Positions 16,476-24,081 of a stretch of 64,000 nucleotides of DNA are shown here, piece after piece. Positions within the stretch are counted from its first letter, which is position 1, and the number at the start of each line of letters is the position of its first letter. Source of the DNA: CAITSH01 sp025356665 (GTDB lineage Bacteria; Pseudomonadota; Gammaproteobacteria; Burkholderiales; SG8-39); the NCBI GenBank assembly GCA_025356665.1, contig JANXRV010000128.1, positions 29,286-93,285 on the forward strand, given 5' to 3'. Under the pieces are notes generated by a model, which did no database searches, had not been told where the DNA came from, and saw only the letters and a program-made list of their open reading frames with translations. Both the position numbers and the translations under genes were made by a program.

Positions 16476-17401
16476 GGCTTGACCATGTCTTGTATGCCAC
16501 CTTTGGGCCACAACACCGTGGCGATCGCCGCCACCACCAGCGCCAGCGCCGCGTAATCCTGCCATTGCGGCGACTCATCCAGTATCAGCATACCGGTGAA
16601 CACGCCGACCGGTGCGACGCCCAGTATGGACAAGGACGCAAGCCCCGCCGGCACGATGGCGATCAGCCGCACCCAGGCCCAGTGACAGAAGATAAATGCA
16701 ACAATAAGCGTATAGGCGACACCTATCGAAGCACCAGGCGAAACCGGATGCAGGTGGTCAAGGTCGAATATCAGCGCGCCAACCAGCATCGGCACGCCGC
16801 CCAGCGCAAACTGCCAGGCAGCAAAGACGGTGGCGGGCATATCAACGGGCCAGCGCTTCATGATGATGGTGCCGATAGCCCAGGACAGCGCCGCGCCAAG
16901 CATGACCAGCGTTCCGAGCGGTGCCGCCCGTGCAGAGGCAAGCTCGCTCGAAAACAGCAATGCCATGGCGATCATACCCAAGCTCAGGCCGGCAAGGCGG
17001 CGCGCCGTGATGCGCTCACCCAGCAGCCAGGCGCCAAACAGTACGGCCCACAAGGGCATGGTGAAGCCGAGTATCGCGGCGCGGCCCGAGATAAGCAGGC
17101 TCACGCCATAGGCACCGAGCAAATGCCAAAACGTGATGTTGAACACCGCGCAAAAAATCAGCACCCGCCATGCGCCGCGCGGCACGGCCAGCGGTTGACG
17201 CGAGGCAAGCGCCACAAGGAACAAACCCGCCGCGCCACCATAAACGCAAATGGCGCGGAAACTGATCACAGGCATTTCGTTGACCGCGAGTTTGACCATC
17301 GGCCAGTTCAGACCCCAGAAGACATTGAGCGCGACGATCAGCCAGAGGGCATTGCGCGGCACGCGCTGCGACACCTTCTTCAACAAACCAGGTTTGCTCA
17401 T
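16472..17401 (-). CDS. EamA/DMT-family transporter (first of tandem pair)
   Basis: 309 residues, ten predicted helices. Shares with the downstream copy the 'FWGLNWPMVKLAVNEMPVISFR' opening, 'SGRAAILGFTMPLWAVLFGAWLLGE' and 'ATVLWPKGG' end. Ends in the GTGA overlap with the second copy. The upstream thioesterase stop lies 24 bp away, so thioesterase and both transporters may be one transcript: an acid could be released from CoA and then exported. That link is inference. Confidence 0.88.
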   Translation of the reverse strand: MSKPGLLKKVSQRVPRNALWLIVALNVFWGLNWPMVKLAVNEMPVISFRAICVYGGAAGLFLVALASRQPLAVPRGAWRVLIFCAVFNITFWHLLGAYGVSLLISGRAAILGFTMPLWAVLFGAWLLGERITARRLAGLSLGMIAMALLFSSELASARAAPLGTLVMLGAALSWAIGTIIMKRWPVDMPATVFAAWQFALGGVPMLVGALIFDLDHLHPVSPGASIGVAYTLIVAFIFCHWAWVRLIAIVPAGLASLSILGVAPVGVFTGMLILDESPQWQDYAALALVVAAIATVLWPKGGIQDMVKP

Positions 17402-17425
17402 CCCAAACCAAGCCGCGAGCTGGCG

Positions 17426-17860
17426 CTAGACAAGCAGCGGCTCGAGCGCCAGGCGCAACGGCGCCGGCAGCGGCACCGGAATATTGCCGGCACGGTCTAC
17501 GTAAACGTGGACGAAGTGCCCCTGCGCCGCGGCACTGTCATCGTCATTGCGAAACAGGCCTATGTCATAGCGGACGCTGGCGTTTCCAAGTTTCGCCACG
17601 CGCAGGCCTGCATGCACGGTGTCCGGAAAACTCACCGGGCTGAAATATTGGCAATGCGTTTCGACCACTAGCCCGATGACCGGACTCAGTTCGATATCAA
17701 GTACGCCTCGCCTGATCAGGTATTCGTTCACCACCGTATCAAACCACGAGTAGTAAACCACGTTGTTGACATGACGATAGGCGTCGTTATCCATCCAACG
17801 CGTTGTGATGGCGTGAAAATGACGGTAATCGGTGCGGTGGTGGGCTTGGGGACGGGACAT
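17426..17860 (-). CDS. acyl-CoA thioesterase, 4-hydroxybenzoyl-CoA thioesterase (hotdog) family
   Basis: 144 residues. The opening 'TRWMDNDAYRHVNNVVYYSWFDTVVNEYL' contains the catalytic Asp and the helix of the 4HBT hotdog family (DNDxxxHVNN). It hydrolyses acyl- or aroyl-CoA to the free acid in the cytoplasm. The start is ATG at 17860 (MSRPQAHH); the open frame continues upstream only into the transposase remnant. EamA transporters follow downstream. Confidence 0.88.
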   Translation of the reverse strand: MSRPQAHHRTDYRHFHAITTRWMDNDAYRHVNNVVYYSWFDTVVNEYLIRRGVLDIELSPVIGLVVETHCQYFSPVSFPDTVHAGLRVAKLGNASVRYDIGLFRNDDDSAAAQGHFVHVYVDRAGNIPVPLPAPLRLALEPLLV

Positions 17861-17898
17861 TGCCAGGGGGCACAGCGAAGCAGGCCCGAAAGCATACC

Positions 17899-18094
17899 CG
17901 AAGCGGGATCGGCGCGGGCGCGCCCTTCTCCTGGATGAGTCGAACCAAAGCATCCGCATCGTAGCCCTTATCTGGGATGACCACATCGGGTTGAATGCCT
18001 GCAATCAAACCGGCGGAGCGCTCGATATCGACGATCTGAGCCGCACTCAGTATCACTCGCAGCAGATGGCCCAAAGCATCCACTACGACGTGAA
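17899..18094 (-). pseudogene. IS5-family transposase remnant
   Basis: The minus strand reads, without an initiator, 'NIHVVVDALGHLLRVIL', then 'PDVVIPDKGYDADALVRLIQ' and 'APAPIPLR'. These match the DDE region of IS5/IS427-type transposases (consensus VDALGNPLRF, then DKGYDxxxL, then IPPR). An in-frame stop bounds it upstream at about 18095, and homology ends at about 17900, just before the thioesterase start. Only about 65 codons survive, with no start, no full catalytic domain and no visible terminal repeats. The next gene ends 24 bp away. Confidence 0.75.
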
Positions 18095-18118
18095 TGTTTC
18101 AGGCTGCGTTAGCAGCCC

Positions 18119-19009
18119 CTAACGCACAAACCCCGCTTCGCGCAGGTAACGCTGCACGCCAGGATGAATAAGTTCCGATTGCAAAGCGGCGGCAAGGGTG
18201 TTGGCCGCAGTGGTTTCGGCAGCCTGCGGCAGCCGTTTTGCTATGGCCGACTCGCCCCTGTGCAGCGCCCGCGCAAGCCGGTAGGCAACATCATCAGCCA
18301 GCGTGGTGCGGGCGATGACAAACGCCCATGAACCGACCGAGGTGATTGGCTCAGACTGCCCGGGGTAGCTTCCCGCCGGAACCTTGAGCAGTTTCAGGAA
18401 GCTATGCTTGGCCATGATTTGCTTTGTCTGTGCGGCGTCAGGCGCAATAAAACGTGCGCCGGAGGTGCTGCCCGCGACCGTGGCAAACCCGGGCCAACCA
18501 ATACCACCGCCCCAAAGTGCCGCAACGCGACCGTCGGCGACCATCGCCGGGCCGTCGCCGGCGCGCTCCAGGTAGGCCGCCTGAAAGTCCTTGTTAATGT
18601 CGAGGCCAAGACCATCGAGCACATAGCGCGCGAGTATCACCAGGCCCGAGCCCCTGGCACCGAATGCAACCGGCTTTCCCAACAGGTCGGCGATGCTCCG
18701 ATGCGGGCTATCGGCGCGGGTGACGAACATGCCCGGCGAGGAATACATGGCGGCAACGATGCGCAAGTCGGCAGGCGCCCTCCCGATAGCCTTGACGGCC
18801 TCGTACAAGGGTTCGCCCGTCACAAGGGCGATGTCAACCTCCCCGGCTTCGATCAGCGCAATATTCTCTGTGCTGCCCTTGGTATGACGCGTCTGCACCA
18901 AAAGTGTCGGATCCGCTTCAGTGACCGTTTCAGCTAAGGCGGCGCCGTAAGCTGGAAATCCACCGCCAGCCGTCGCCGTGGCCAAGCTTATAGAAATTTT
19001 ATCGCTCAT
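18119..19009 (-). CDS. TAXI-family TRAP solute-receptor-like protein without signal peptide
   Basis: 296 residues. TAXI fold marks: 'ISLATATAGGGFPAYGAALAE', 'TRHTKGSTENIALIEAGEVDIALV', 'FVTRADSPHRSIADLLGKPVAFGARGSG' (read in parts) and 'ALWGGGIGWPGFATVA'. These proteins normally bind dicarboxylates or amino acids in the periplasm. The ATG at 19009, with GAAGGA 8 nt upstream, gives a protein that begins directly in the first beta strand, with no signal peptide; extending upstream does not create one. No TRAP permease gene is near. An EamA gene lies upstream on the same strand. Confidence 0.85.
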   Translation of the reverse strand: MSDKISISLATATAGGGFPAYGAALAETVTEADPTLLVQTRHTKGSTENIALIEAGEVDIALVTGEPLYEAVKAIGRAPADLRIVAAMYSSPGMFVTRADSPHRSIADLLGKPVAFGARGSGLVILARYVLDGLGLDINKDFQAAYLERAGDGPAMVADGRVAALWGGGIGWPGFATVAGSTSGARFIAPDAAQTKQIMAKHSFLKLLKVPAGSYPGQSEPITSVGSWAFVIARTTLADDVAYRLARALHRGESAIAKRLPQAAETTAANTLAAALQSELIHPGVQRYLREAGFVR

Positions 19010-19045
19010 GCCGCAATCCTTCGGGATCTGTCCGCCTTCGAACCG

Positions 19046-19093
19046 CTCAATTGCGAACCACCTCAATTACGAAGCACCTCAATTACGAACCAC
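19046..19093. repeat. 16-bp tandem repeat, three units
   Basis: Three 16-mers, CTCAATTGCGAACCAC, CTCAATTACGAAGCAC and CTCAATTACGAACCAC. The last unit contains the final codons and stop of the EamA gene, so the 3' end of that gene seems to have been duplicated twice downstream. Confidence 0.85.
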
Positions 19094-19978
19094 CATGGCC
19101 ACGCCAGCTGCTGCCAAGCCTAGGCCGAGCAAAGCCTGTATCGACAGCGTTTCACCAAAAACCAGCCACGCCATGACTGCGGTCACCGGCGGCGTAAGAT
19201 ACATCAGGCTGACCACCTTGGTTACGGCGTCGCGCCGGATCAAGAGTGCCAGCAAAGAAATGGCACCGATGGACAAAACCAGCACCAGCCAGCCGAGCGC
19301 GAACAGCAGTGCCGGTGACCACTTTACCTCCCGCGTTTCGAACATCAGCGCAAAGGGCGCCAGCGCAATGCCGGCGGCAACAAACTGGATGACCGAGCCA
19401 GCACGAAGGTCGAAGGTTCCGCAAAAGCGTTTCTGGTACATGGTGCCCATAGTGATGCCGGCTAGCGCCAACAGCGCGAAGCCCGCACTCACTGGTGTGA
19501 CACCGGACAGGTTGGTGTTTTGCATCACCACCAGCGCGATGCCGGCAAGGCCTAGCAACAAGCCGGCCCATTGCCGCGGCGACACCCGCTCGCCCAACAA
19601 GGGCGCCGCCACAAAAGCCGTGAGAACCGGCTGCAAACCTACGATCAGGGCAATCAGCCCGGCAGAAATCCCATGGTGAATCGCGGCAAATACCCCGCCC
19701 AGGTAACAAGCCTGGATAAGAACGCCGGCCACACCAATATGCGCCACTTGTCGTCGTGTTGCCGGCCAGGGCGCGCGCCAAAGCAGGGCCAGGGGCAGCA
19801 TCAGCGCGACCACCAAGGCAAAGCGCAGCAGCAAAAACGTGGCCGGCTCAGCGTAGAGCAAGCCGAGTTTGCCGCCAATAAAGCCGCTGGCCCAAAGCAC
19901 TACAAAAGTGCCAGGCATAAGTCTTAGCCACATACCGTCACCGACTGGCTGGATGGTCTCTGAAACAATGGATTTCAT
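19079..19978 (-). CDS. EamA/DMT-family transporter
   Basis: 299 residues, ten predicted helices; 'VVLWASGFIGGKLGLLYAEPATFLLLRFALV' (read in parts) is the typical first EamA repeat, and 'LTPPVTAVMAWLVFGE' the second. It differs clearly from the tandem pair at 15.5-17.4 kb, so it is not a recent copy. The ATG at 19978 is used; a TTG five codons upstream is weaker. The stop codon lies inside a 16-bp tandem repeat. It lies upstream of the TAXI-like gene and may share its transcript. Confidence 0.85.
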   Translation of the reverse strand: MKSIVSETIQPVGDGMWLRLMPGTFVVLWASGFIGGKLGLLYAEPATFLLLRFALVVALMLPLALLWRAPWPATRRQVAHIGVAGVLIQACYLGGVFAAIHHGISAGLIALIVGLQPVLTAFVAAPLLGERVSPRQWAGLLLGLAGIALVVMQNTNLSGVTPVSAGFALLALAGITMGTMYQKRFCGTFDLRAGSVIQFVAAGIALAPFALMFETREVKWSPALLFALGWLVLVLSIGAISLLALLIRRDAVTKVVSLMYLTPPVTAVMAWLVFGETLSIQALLGLGLAAAGVAMVVRN

Positions 19979-19993
19979 CGGGATTAGCTGCAA

Positions 19994-20327
19994 TTATGAG
20001 CAACCGCTCGCTATTTTCTATTTATAAACAGTTAATTAGAATTTAAAATCTATTTTCAGAGTCAATCGCATTATGCCGCAAACGGGCCAATTTCCCTGTT
20101 TCGCCAGGCCTGCTTTATAGACCACGAGGGCAAAAAAATCATAACTGCCTGTTTTTACAGAGATACCAAGAATTATGCTGCACTGCAAAAATAACGCTTG
20201 ACTTGATCCCTTTCTCCGGTAAAATTTGAATTGTTGCAGCGCAATATCTGCACAAGTAAAGCAAAGACATCAACCCAATAGAGCCTCGACAATTCGGTCT
20301 GGGCTCACAAACACGAGGAGATTTAAA
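19994..20327. other. A/T-rich intergenic region upstream of the phasin gene
   Basis: About 330 bp between divergent genes. It is richer in A/T than its surroundings in the first 60 bp, and holds the phasin promoter listed separately. No other gene was seen. Confidence 0.6.
20185..20226 (+). promoter_or_regulatory. phasin promoter with possible PhaR-type site
   Basis: TTGACT (20198-20203), 17-nt spacer, AAAATT (20221-20226): a sigma-70-like promoter about 100 nt before the phasin ATG. Just upstream, GCAAAAATAACG (20185-20196) differs at one position from the GCAMMAAWTMMD motif described for Ralstonia PhaR, and TGCTGCACTGCA lies beside it. PhaR control is inference. Confidence 0.45.
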
Positions 20328-20867
20328 ATGTATGTGACCCCCGAGCAACTCGCCGCGACCAACAAAGCCGGCGTCGACGCATTGATGAACCTGGCACACA
20401 CCCAATTCGCCGCCTTTGAAAAACTTTCGGCTCTGAACTTCAATGCGACCAAAGCAGCATTCGAGAACAGTGTGAACATTGCCAAAGCCATGTCCAGCGT
20501 CAAGGACGTGCAGGAGCTCGTGAACCTCAACGCATCGGTGGCCCAGCCCTCGCTGGAAAAAGTCCTGGCCTACTCGCGCAATGTGTATGAAGTGACGACG
20601 GCAACACAGGGCGAGTTCACCAAAGCCGTTGAAGGTCAGGCCTCCGAGTTCAACAAAAGCGTGGTTGGCCTGCTCGACAAGGTAGCCAAAAACGCGCCGG
20701 CCGGTTCCGACGTTGCCGTGGCCGCAGTGAAGTCAGCCCTTGCTGCCGCCAACACCGCCTACGACAGCATGACCAAAGTTGCCAAGCAGGCCACCGAGAT
20801 CGCCGAGGCGAATTTCGCCGCCGCATCCTCTGCCGCGACCAAAGAAACGAAGAAAAAAACAGCCTGA
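20328..20867 (+). CDS. phaP: phasin family protein
   Basis: 179 residues, almost entirely amphipathic helix, in the Phasin_2 family: 'ALNFNATKAAFENSVNIAKAM', 'VKDVQELVNLNASVAQPSLEKV', and an Ala/Lys-rich C-terminus ending in KETKKKTA. Phasins coat polyhydroxyalkanoate granules and tune their size. The start is fixed by CGAGGAG 8 nt before the ATG. It is monocistronic, with its own promoter and a strong terminator. No PHA synthase is in the window, as is common for dispersed phasin genes. Confidence 0.92.
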   Translation: MYVTPEQLAATNKAGVDALMNLAHTQFAAFEKLSALNFNATKAAFENSVNIAKAMSSVKDVQELVNLNASVAQPSLEKVLAYSRNVYEVTTATQGEFTKAVEGQASEFNKSVVGLLDKVAKNAPAGSDVAVAAVKSALAAANTAYDSMTKVAKQATEIAEANFAAASSAATKETKKKTA

Positions 20868-20892
20868 GTGTTAGCTCGCTCAGCGGCAAATT

Positions 20893-20923
20893 AAAAAGCC
20901 CCTCGCAAGAGGGGCTTTTTTTG
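20893..20923 (+). terminator. rho-independent terminator of phaP
   Basis: AAGCCCCTC-GCAA-GAGGGGCTT, a 9-bp stem with a GCAA loop followed by a run of seven T, 26 bp after the phasin stop. With the A-tract before the stem it may also serve the convergent gene. Confidence 0.92.
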
Positions 20924-20951
20924 TTCAGGCGAACCGCAGCGCGGCGGCGGT

Positions 20952-21710
20952 TCAGCCTCCCGCCTTTGTGTCTTCCCAAGTCCCATTGAGAAGCCCGACG
21001 CCGTGCTTGATGTCGGACATGGCAAGCGCCACCTCGCCAGGCTTGCCACGCACCCCCAATTCGATATGCCGTCGCGTGCCGTCCTCACCCATATGCGGCA
21101 GGCTGAACACCTTGAGGCCGCGATAGCGCGACTCGATCTCCACCATCAGCGGCGTAAGCGTGCTCTCGGCGGATTCATAAACAATGATGGATGCTTCGCC
21201 CTCGGGTTCGGCGTTGAACAGGTGTGAATACTGCGTATCGAGAACCCACTCGACCATCGGCCAAGCCATCACCGGGAAGCCAGGAACGAAATGGTGGTGT
21301 CCCACGGAAAACCCCGGAATACGGTTATATGGATTGGGGATGATGGCGGAGCCCACGGGAAATTCGCCCATCTGCAGGCGAAAGGGCGTTGTCTCTCCGC
21401 CGAAACGGGTGCGGATTTCCGACTCCGCGTCCGGGTGCAGCGCGATCTTCACGCCAACCGCCGCAGCAGCGCACTGGCGCGTATGGTCGTCAGGCGTTGC
21501 GCCTATGCCGCCGAAACTAAACACGACATCGCCTGCGGCCAGCGTGCGCTTGAGTGTGGCGGTTATGCGCTCCGGGCTGTCGCCGATGTATTCCGCCCAA
21601 GCTAGTTTGAGCCCGCGCGCACCAAGCATGGTGATGAGTTGCGCCAGATGCTTATCCTGGCGCTTGCCGCGCATGATTTCGTCGCCGATGATGATGCCGC
21701 CAAAATTCAT
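20952..21710 (-). CDS. molybdopterin-binding (MoaB/Mog/CinA-N) domain protein
   Basis: 252 residues. The N-terminal domain opens 'GGIIIGDEIMRGKRQDKHLAQLI' and has 'VVFSFGGIGATPDDHTRQCAA', the CinA/MogA signature (GGIGPTxDD). Proteins of this group relate to molybdopterin adenylyltransferase or to CinA, a pyridine nucleotide pyrophosphatase; this one lacks the C-terminal CinA deamidase domain. The start ATG (21710) follows GAAGGCGACAAT. It ends convergent to phaP. Exact substrate unknown. Confidence 0.85.
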   Translation of the reverse strand: MNFGGIIIGDEIMRGKRQDKHLAQLITMLGARGLKLAWAEYIGDSPERITATLKRTLAAGDVVFSFGGIGATPDDHTRQCAAAAVGVKIALHPDAESEIRTRFGGETTPFRLQMGEFPVGSAIIPNPYNRIPGFSVGHHHFVPGFPVMAWPMVEWVLDTQYSHLFNAEPEGEASIIVYESAESTLTPLMVEIESRYRGLKVFSLPHMGEDGTRRHIELGVRGKPGEVALAMSDIKHGVGLLNGTWEDTKAGG

Positions 21711-21772
21711 ATTGTCGCCTTCATGCGTAAGCAAAGTCGAGGCCTCGGCGCACAGCGCCGGACAGCACAGGC

Positions 21773-22522
21773 CTACAAACGCACGGCGACGCCTTCAAGC
21801 GGCCCCGTACGCAGATCGTTGAGCCGGTCAAGGCAATAGTGGATAAATACCAGGCCAGCGAAAACTGGCGCAAAAAATCCCAGCAGCGGAACATGGCTTA
21901 CCACTGAGATCAGGATGCCAAGTGCAAACAGCTGGCCTCGATTACGGTTGATGATCAGGCTCATTTCCGCCTCGCTCGCGTGCTCGGCAAGCGCATCGTA
22001 CCGGAACACACGCTGACTCAGATAGGCGAAGAGCAAGACGGGCAATATCGGCCAAAGCAGCGGCAGTAACCATAAGGGCAGCGTCACCATCGCGATTCCG
22101 ACGAGCAGCAGCAGCGCGGCAATGCTATTCCATACAGCACCGAAAAAGCCCCCCCCTTTGCGTCTGTCCAGACTTGGGTAGTCGCGCTCGGCCACATGAT
22201 TGACCATCGTAGGCATCGCAAAAATACCGATGATCAGAACCGCAGTAACCAGCACCAAAGGCACAAAAAACAGAGCAAGAATGATCCAGGAAAAATAGTG
22301 TGCGGCGATCAGCGTGAAAGGCCAAAGTGTAAGAACCGATTCGATACCTGGTGCCGCTCTGACCTGCGCGGCGACCCAGGTGAACGCCTGCGTCCAAAAG
22401 ATAACAGCCAATCCGGTCCACAAGAGCAACGCAACCAGCACCGGCCAAATCATCAAAAACAGCATGCGCGGATGCAACAAGCTGATGAACGCCTTTATCA
22501 GCGCGGGGGATATTTTGTCCAT
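21773..22522 (-). CDS. EI24/CysZ-like integral membrane protein
   Basis: 249 residues, several hydrophobic helices ('MLFLMIWPVLVALLLWTGLA', 'YFSWIILALFFVPLVLVTAV', 'SIAALLLLVGIAMVTLPLWL'). EI24-domain features include 'MVNHVAERDYPSL' and the C-terminal 'HVPLLGFFAPVFAGLVFIHYCLDRL' (read in parts). CysZ, the best-known member, carries sulfate; other members are uncharacterised. Start ATG at 22522; upstream codons are not conserved. It lies 62 bp upstream of the molybdopterin-domain gene on the same strand. Confidence 0.85.
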   Translation of the reverse strand: MDKISPALIKAFISLLHPRMLFLMIWPVLVALLLWTGLAVIFWTQAFTWVAAQVRAAPGIESVLTLWPFTLIAAHYFSWIILALFFVPLVLVTAVLIIGIFAMPTMVNHVAERDYPSLDRRKGGGFFGAVWNSIAALLLLVGIAMVTLPLWLLPLLWPILPVLLFAYLSQRVFRYDALAEHASEAEMSLIINRNRGQLFALGILISVVSHVPLLGFFAPVFAGLVFIHYCLDRLNDLRTGPLEGVAVRL

Positions 22523-22701
22523 GGAGGTGCATTTTATACCGCGCCCCCGCCGCGCTGTGCAAACGCTTCTACTCGCCCCCCTCAGTCTCACCTCTGTCTC
22601 ACCTCTGTGTCACGAAGGCGGTGGACGGTCGGGTGATCACGCGGCATGGCTGGATGGGAAAAACCGGGACTGGACTTCCCCGTACACGACGGTGCCCCGC
22701 A

Positions 22702-24081
22702 CTAGCGTTCTCGGCCGGCCTCATGAAGTGTCTTTTGTATCGGCGAGAGCAGGTAACTCATGACAGTCCGCCGGCCAAGATTGATTTCGGCCGTGAGTTG
22801 CATGCCTGGCGAAATGCGAAACGTGGATCCCTCCGACTCCAGGACCGGCAAACGCAGCGCGACGAGCGTCCGATAGCCCGTCGGCGGCAGCATGTGCCCA
22901 ATCTCACGTTTTTTCTCTCGATTAGCGGCCTCCGGGAGGTCGCTCGCATCCGGGCTGATATGCCGTACTTCACCGGAAGCGAGACCGTATTTCTGGAATG
23001 GATAAGCGGCGAATTTTATTCGTACCTGCTGCCCGGGGCCCACCAGCCCGGCGTCTTCATTGCTGACCCATATTTCACACTGCATCGGCTCGTTAAGGGG
23101 TACCAGCGTCATCACGACTGTACCCGGCGCGACGACACTTCCGACCGTATGCGTGGCCAGATCCTTGACCACTGCGTCCTGTGGCGCCTTAAGCTCGAGC
23201 AATTCATGCCGCTGTGAAATCTTGACCAACTCCTGTTCCATGCGATGCTGCTGCGCAAGCGCGTCCACGCGCTCGTTATGCAACTGCTGCCTGTAAGCGG
23301 AGCTTATCTGCGCGCTGCGCTTGTCGCTTTGCTCGATGGTCGCCATGAGGCTCGCAATATTGTGCCCCTGCGCCTTGAGATCCTGCTCCTTCTCGATGCG
23401 TTCACGCTGTTTTTCAAGATACAGCATGCGCCCGGCAAATCCGTCGCGCGCGAGCCTGTCATAAACCTGCTCCTGCTCGCTGTAAATGGGCACCGTACGC
23501 TGCAATTTACCTTCAAGTTCCTGGCCCGCGCGCAAATCCTGGCGCGCCTTGGACAGAACCGCCCGCTCCGAGGCAAGCGCATCAAGATAGGCCTGGCGCC
23601 GGGCGCCATACTGTGCTTCCACCTGCGCGTACAAGTGCGCCGTATCCTGCGGCAGGCGGACAAGCGTACGCCCCGCAAGCTCCGCATCGACGCGCCTCAA
23701 TTGCAACCCCTTGAGGGCAAGGTCATTTTGCAGTTGCCGCAAATCTGCTACCGTCGCACGCGCATCCATGCGGGCGAGTATCTGCCCCTTGCTGACAATA
23801 TCGCCTTCCCTGACGAGAAGCTCGCGCACAATTCCCGAATCGGATGGCTGCACGATTTGAAGATAGCTCAAGGGCACCACGCGCCCCTGTGCCACGGCGA
23901 TGATGTCCAGACGCGCGACGAGCGCCCATGCGACTGCGGCAAACAAAAACAGCAGTAAAACATGCAGAACACGTCCTGGAAGGGGGGAAGGTGGAGTGGT
24001 CTGTATTCGCAGCAGATCGGGTGAGAAAGCCAGCGCCGGATCAGAGTCACTCATGCGCCCCGCCGCGAGCGGGCCTTTCAC
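22702..24081 (-). CDS. HlyD-family type I secretion membrane fusion protein
   Basis: 459 residues. A cytoplasmic N-terminus, one transmembrane helix ('VLHVLLLFLFAAVAWALV'), a lipoyl-like half-motif 'VQPSDSGIVRELLVREGDIVSKGQ', a long coiled-coil hairpin (about 115-310) and the second lipoyl/beta-barrel half 'LKAPQDAVVKDLATHTVGSVV'. The end matches the HlyD-type C-terminus. It bridges the inner-membrane ABC exporter and an outer-membrane TolC channel. The GTG start overlaps the ABC gene's TGA (GTGA), so the two are translationally coupled; ATG at 24054 is an alternative. No TolC gene is in view. Confidence 0.92.
   Translation of the reverse strand: MKGPLAAGRMSDSDPALAFSPDLLRIQTTPPSPLPGRVLHVLLLFLFAAVAWALVARLDIIAVAQGRVVPLSYLQIVQPSDSGIVRELLVREGDIVSKGQILARMDARATVADLRQLQNDLALKGLQLRRVDAELAGRTLVRLPQDTAHLYAQVEAQYGARRQAYLDALASERAVLSKARQDLRAGQELEGKLQRTVPIYSEQEQVYDRLARDGFAGRMLYLEKQRERIEKEQDLKAQGHNIASLMATIEQSDKRSAQISSAYRQQLHNERVDALAQQHRMEQELVKISQRHELLELKAPQDAVVKDLATHTVGSVVAPGTVVMTLVPLNEPMQCEIWVSNEDAGLVGPGQQVRIKFAAYPFQKYGLASGEVRHISPDASDLPEAANREKKREIGHMLPPTGYRTLVALRLPVLESEGSTFRISPGMQLTAEINLGRRTVMSYLLSPIQKTLHEAGRER

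Noticed and set aside
16490..17671. 393-codon plus-strand open frame
   Set aside because: Antisense to an EamA transporter and a thioesterase; its His/Arg/Gln-rich composition is typical of a shadow frame.
22575..22620. 11-bp direct repeat TCTCACCTCTG (two copies)
   Set aside because: Only two copies, no associated structure; likely chance or minor slippage.
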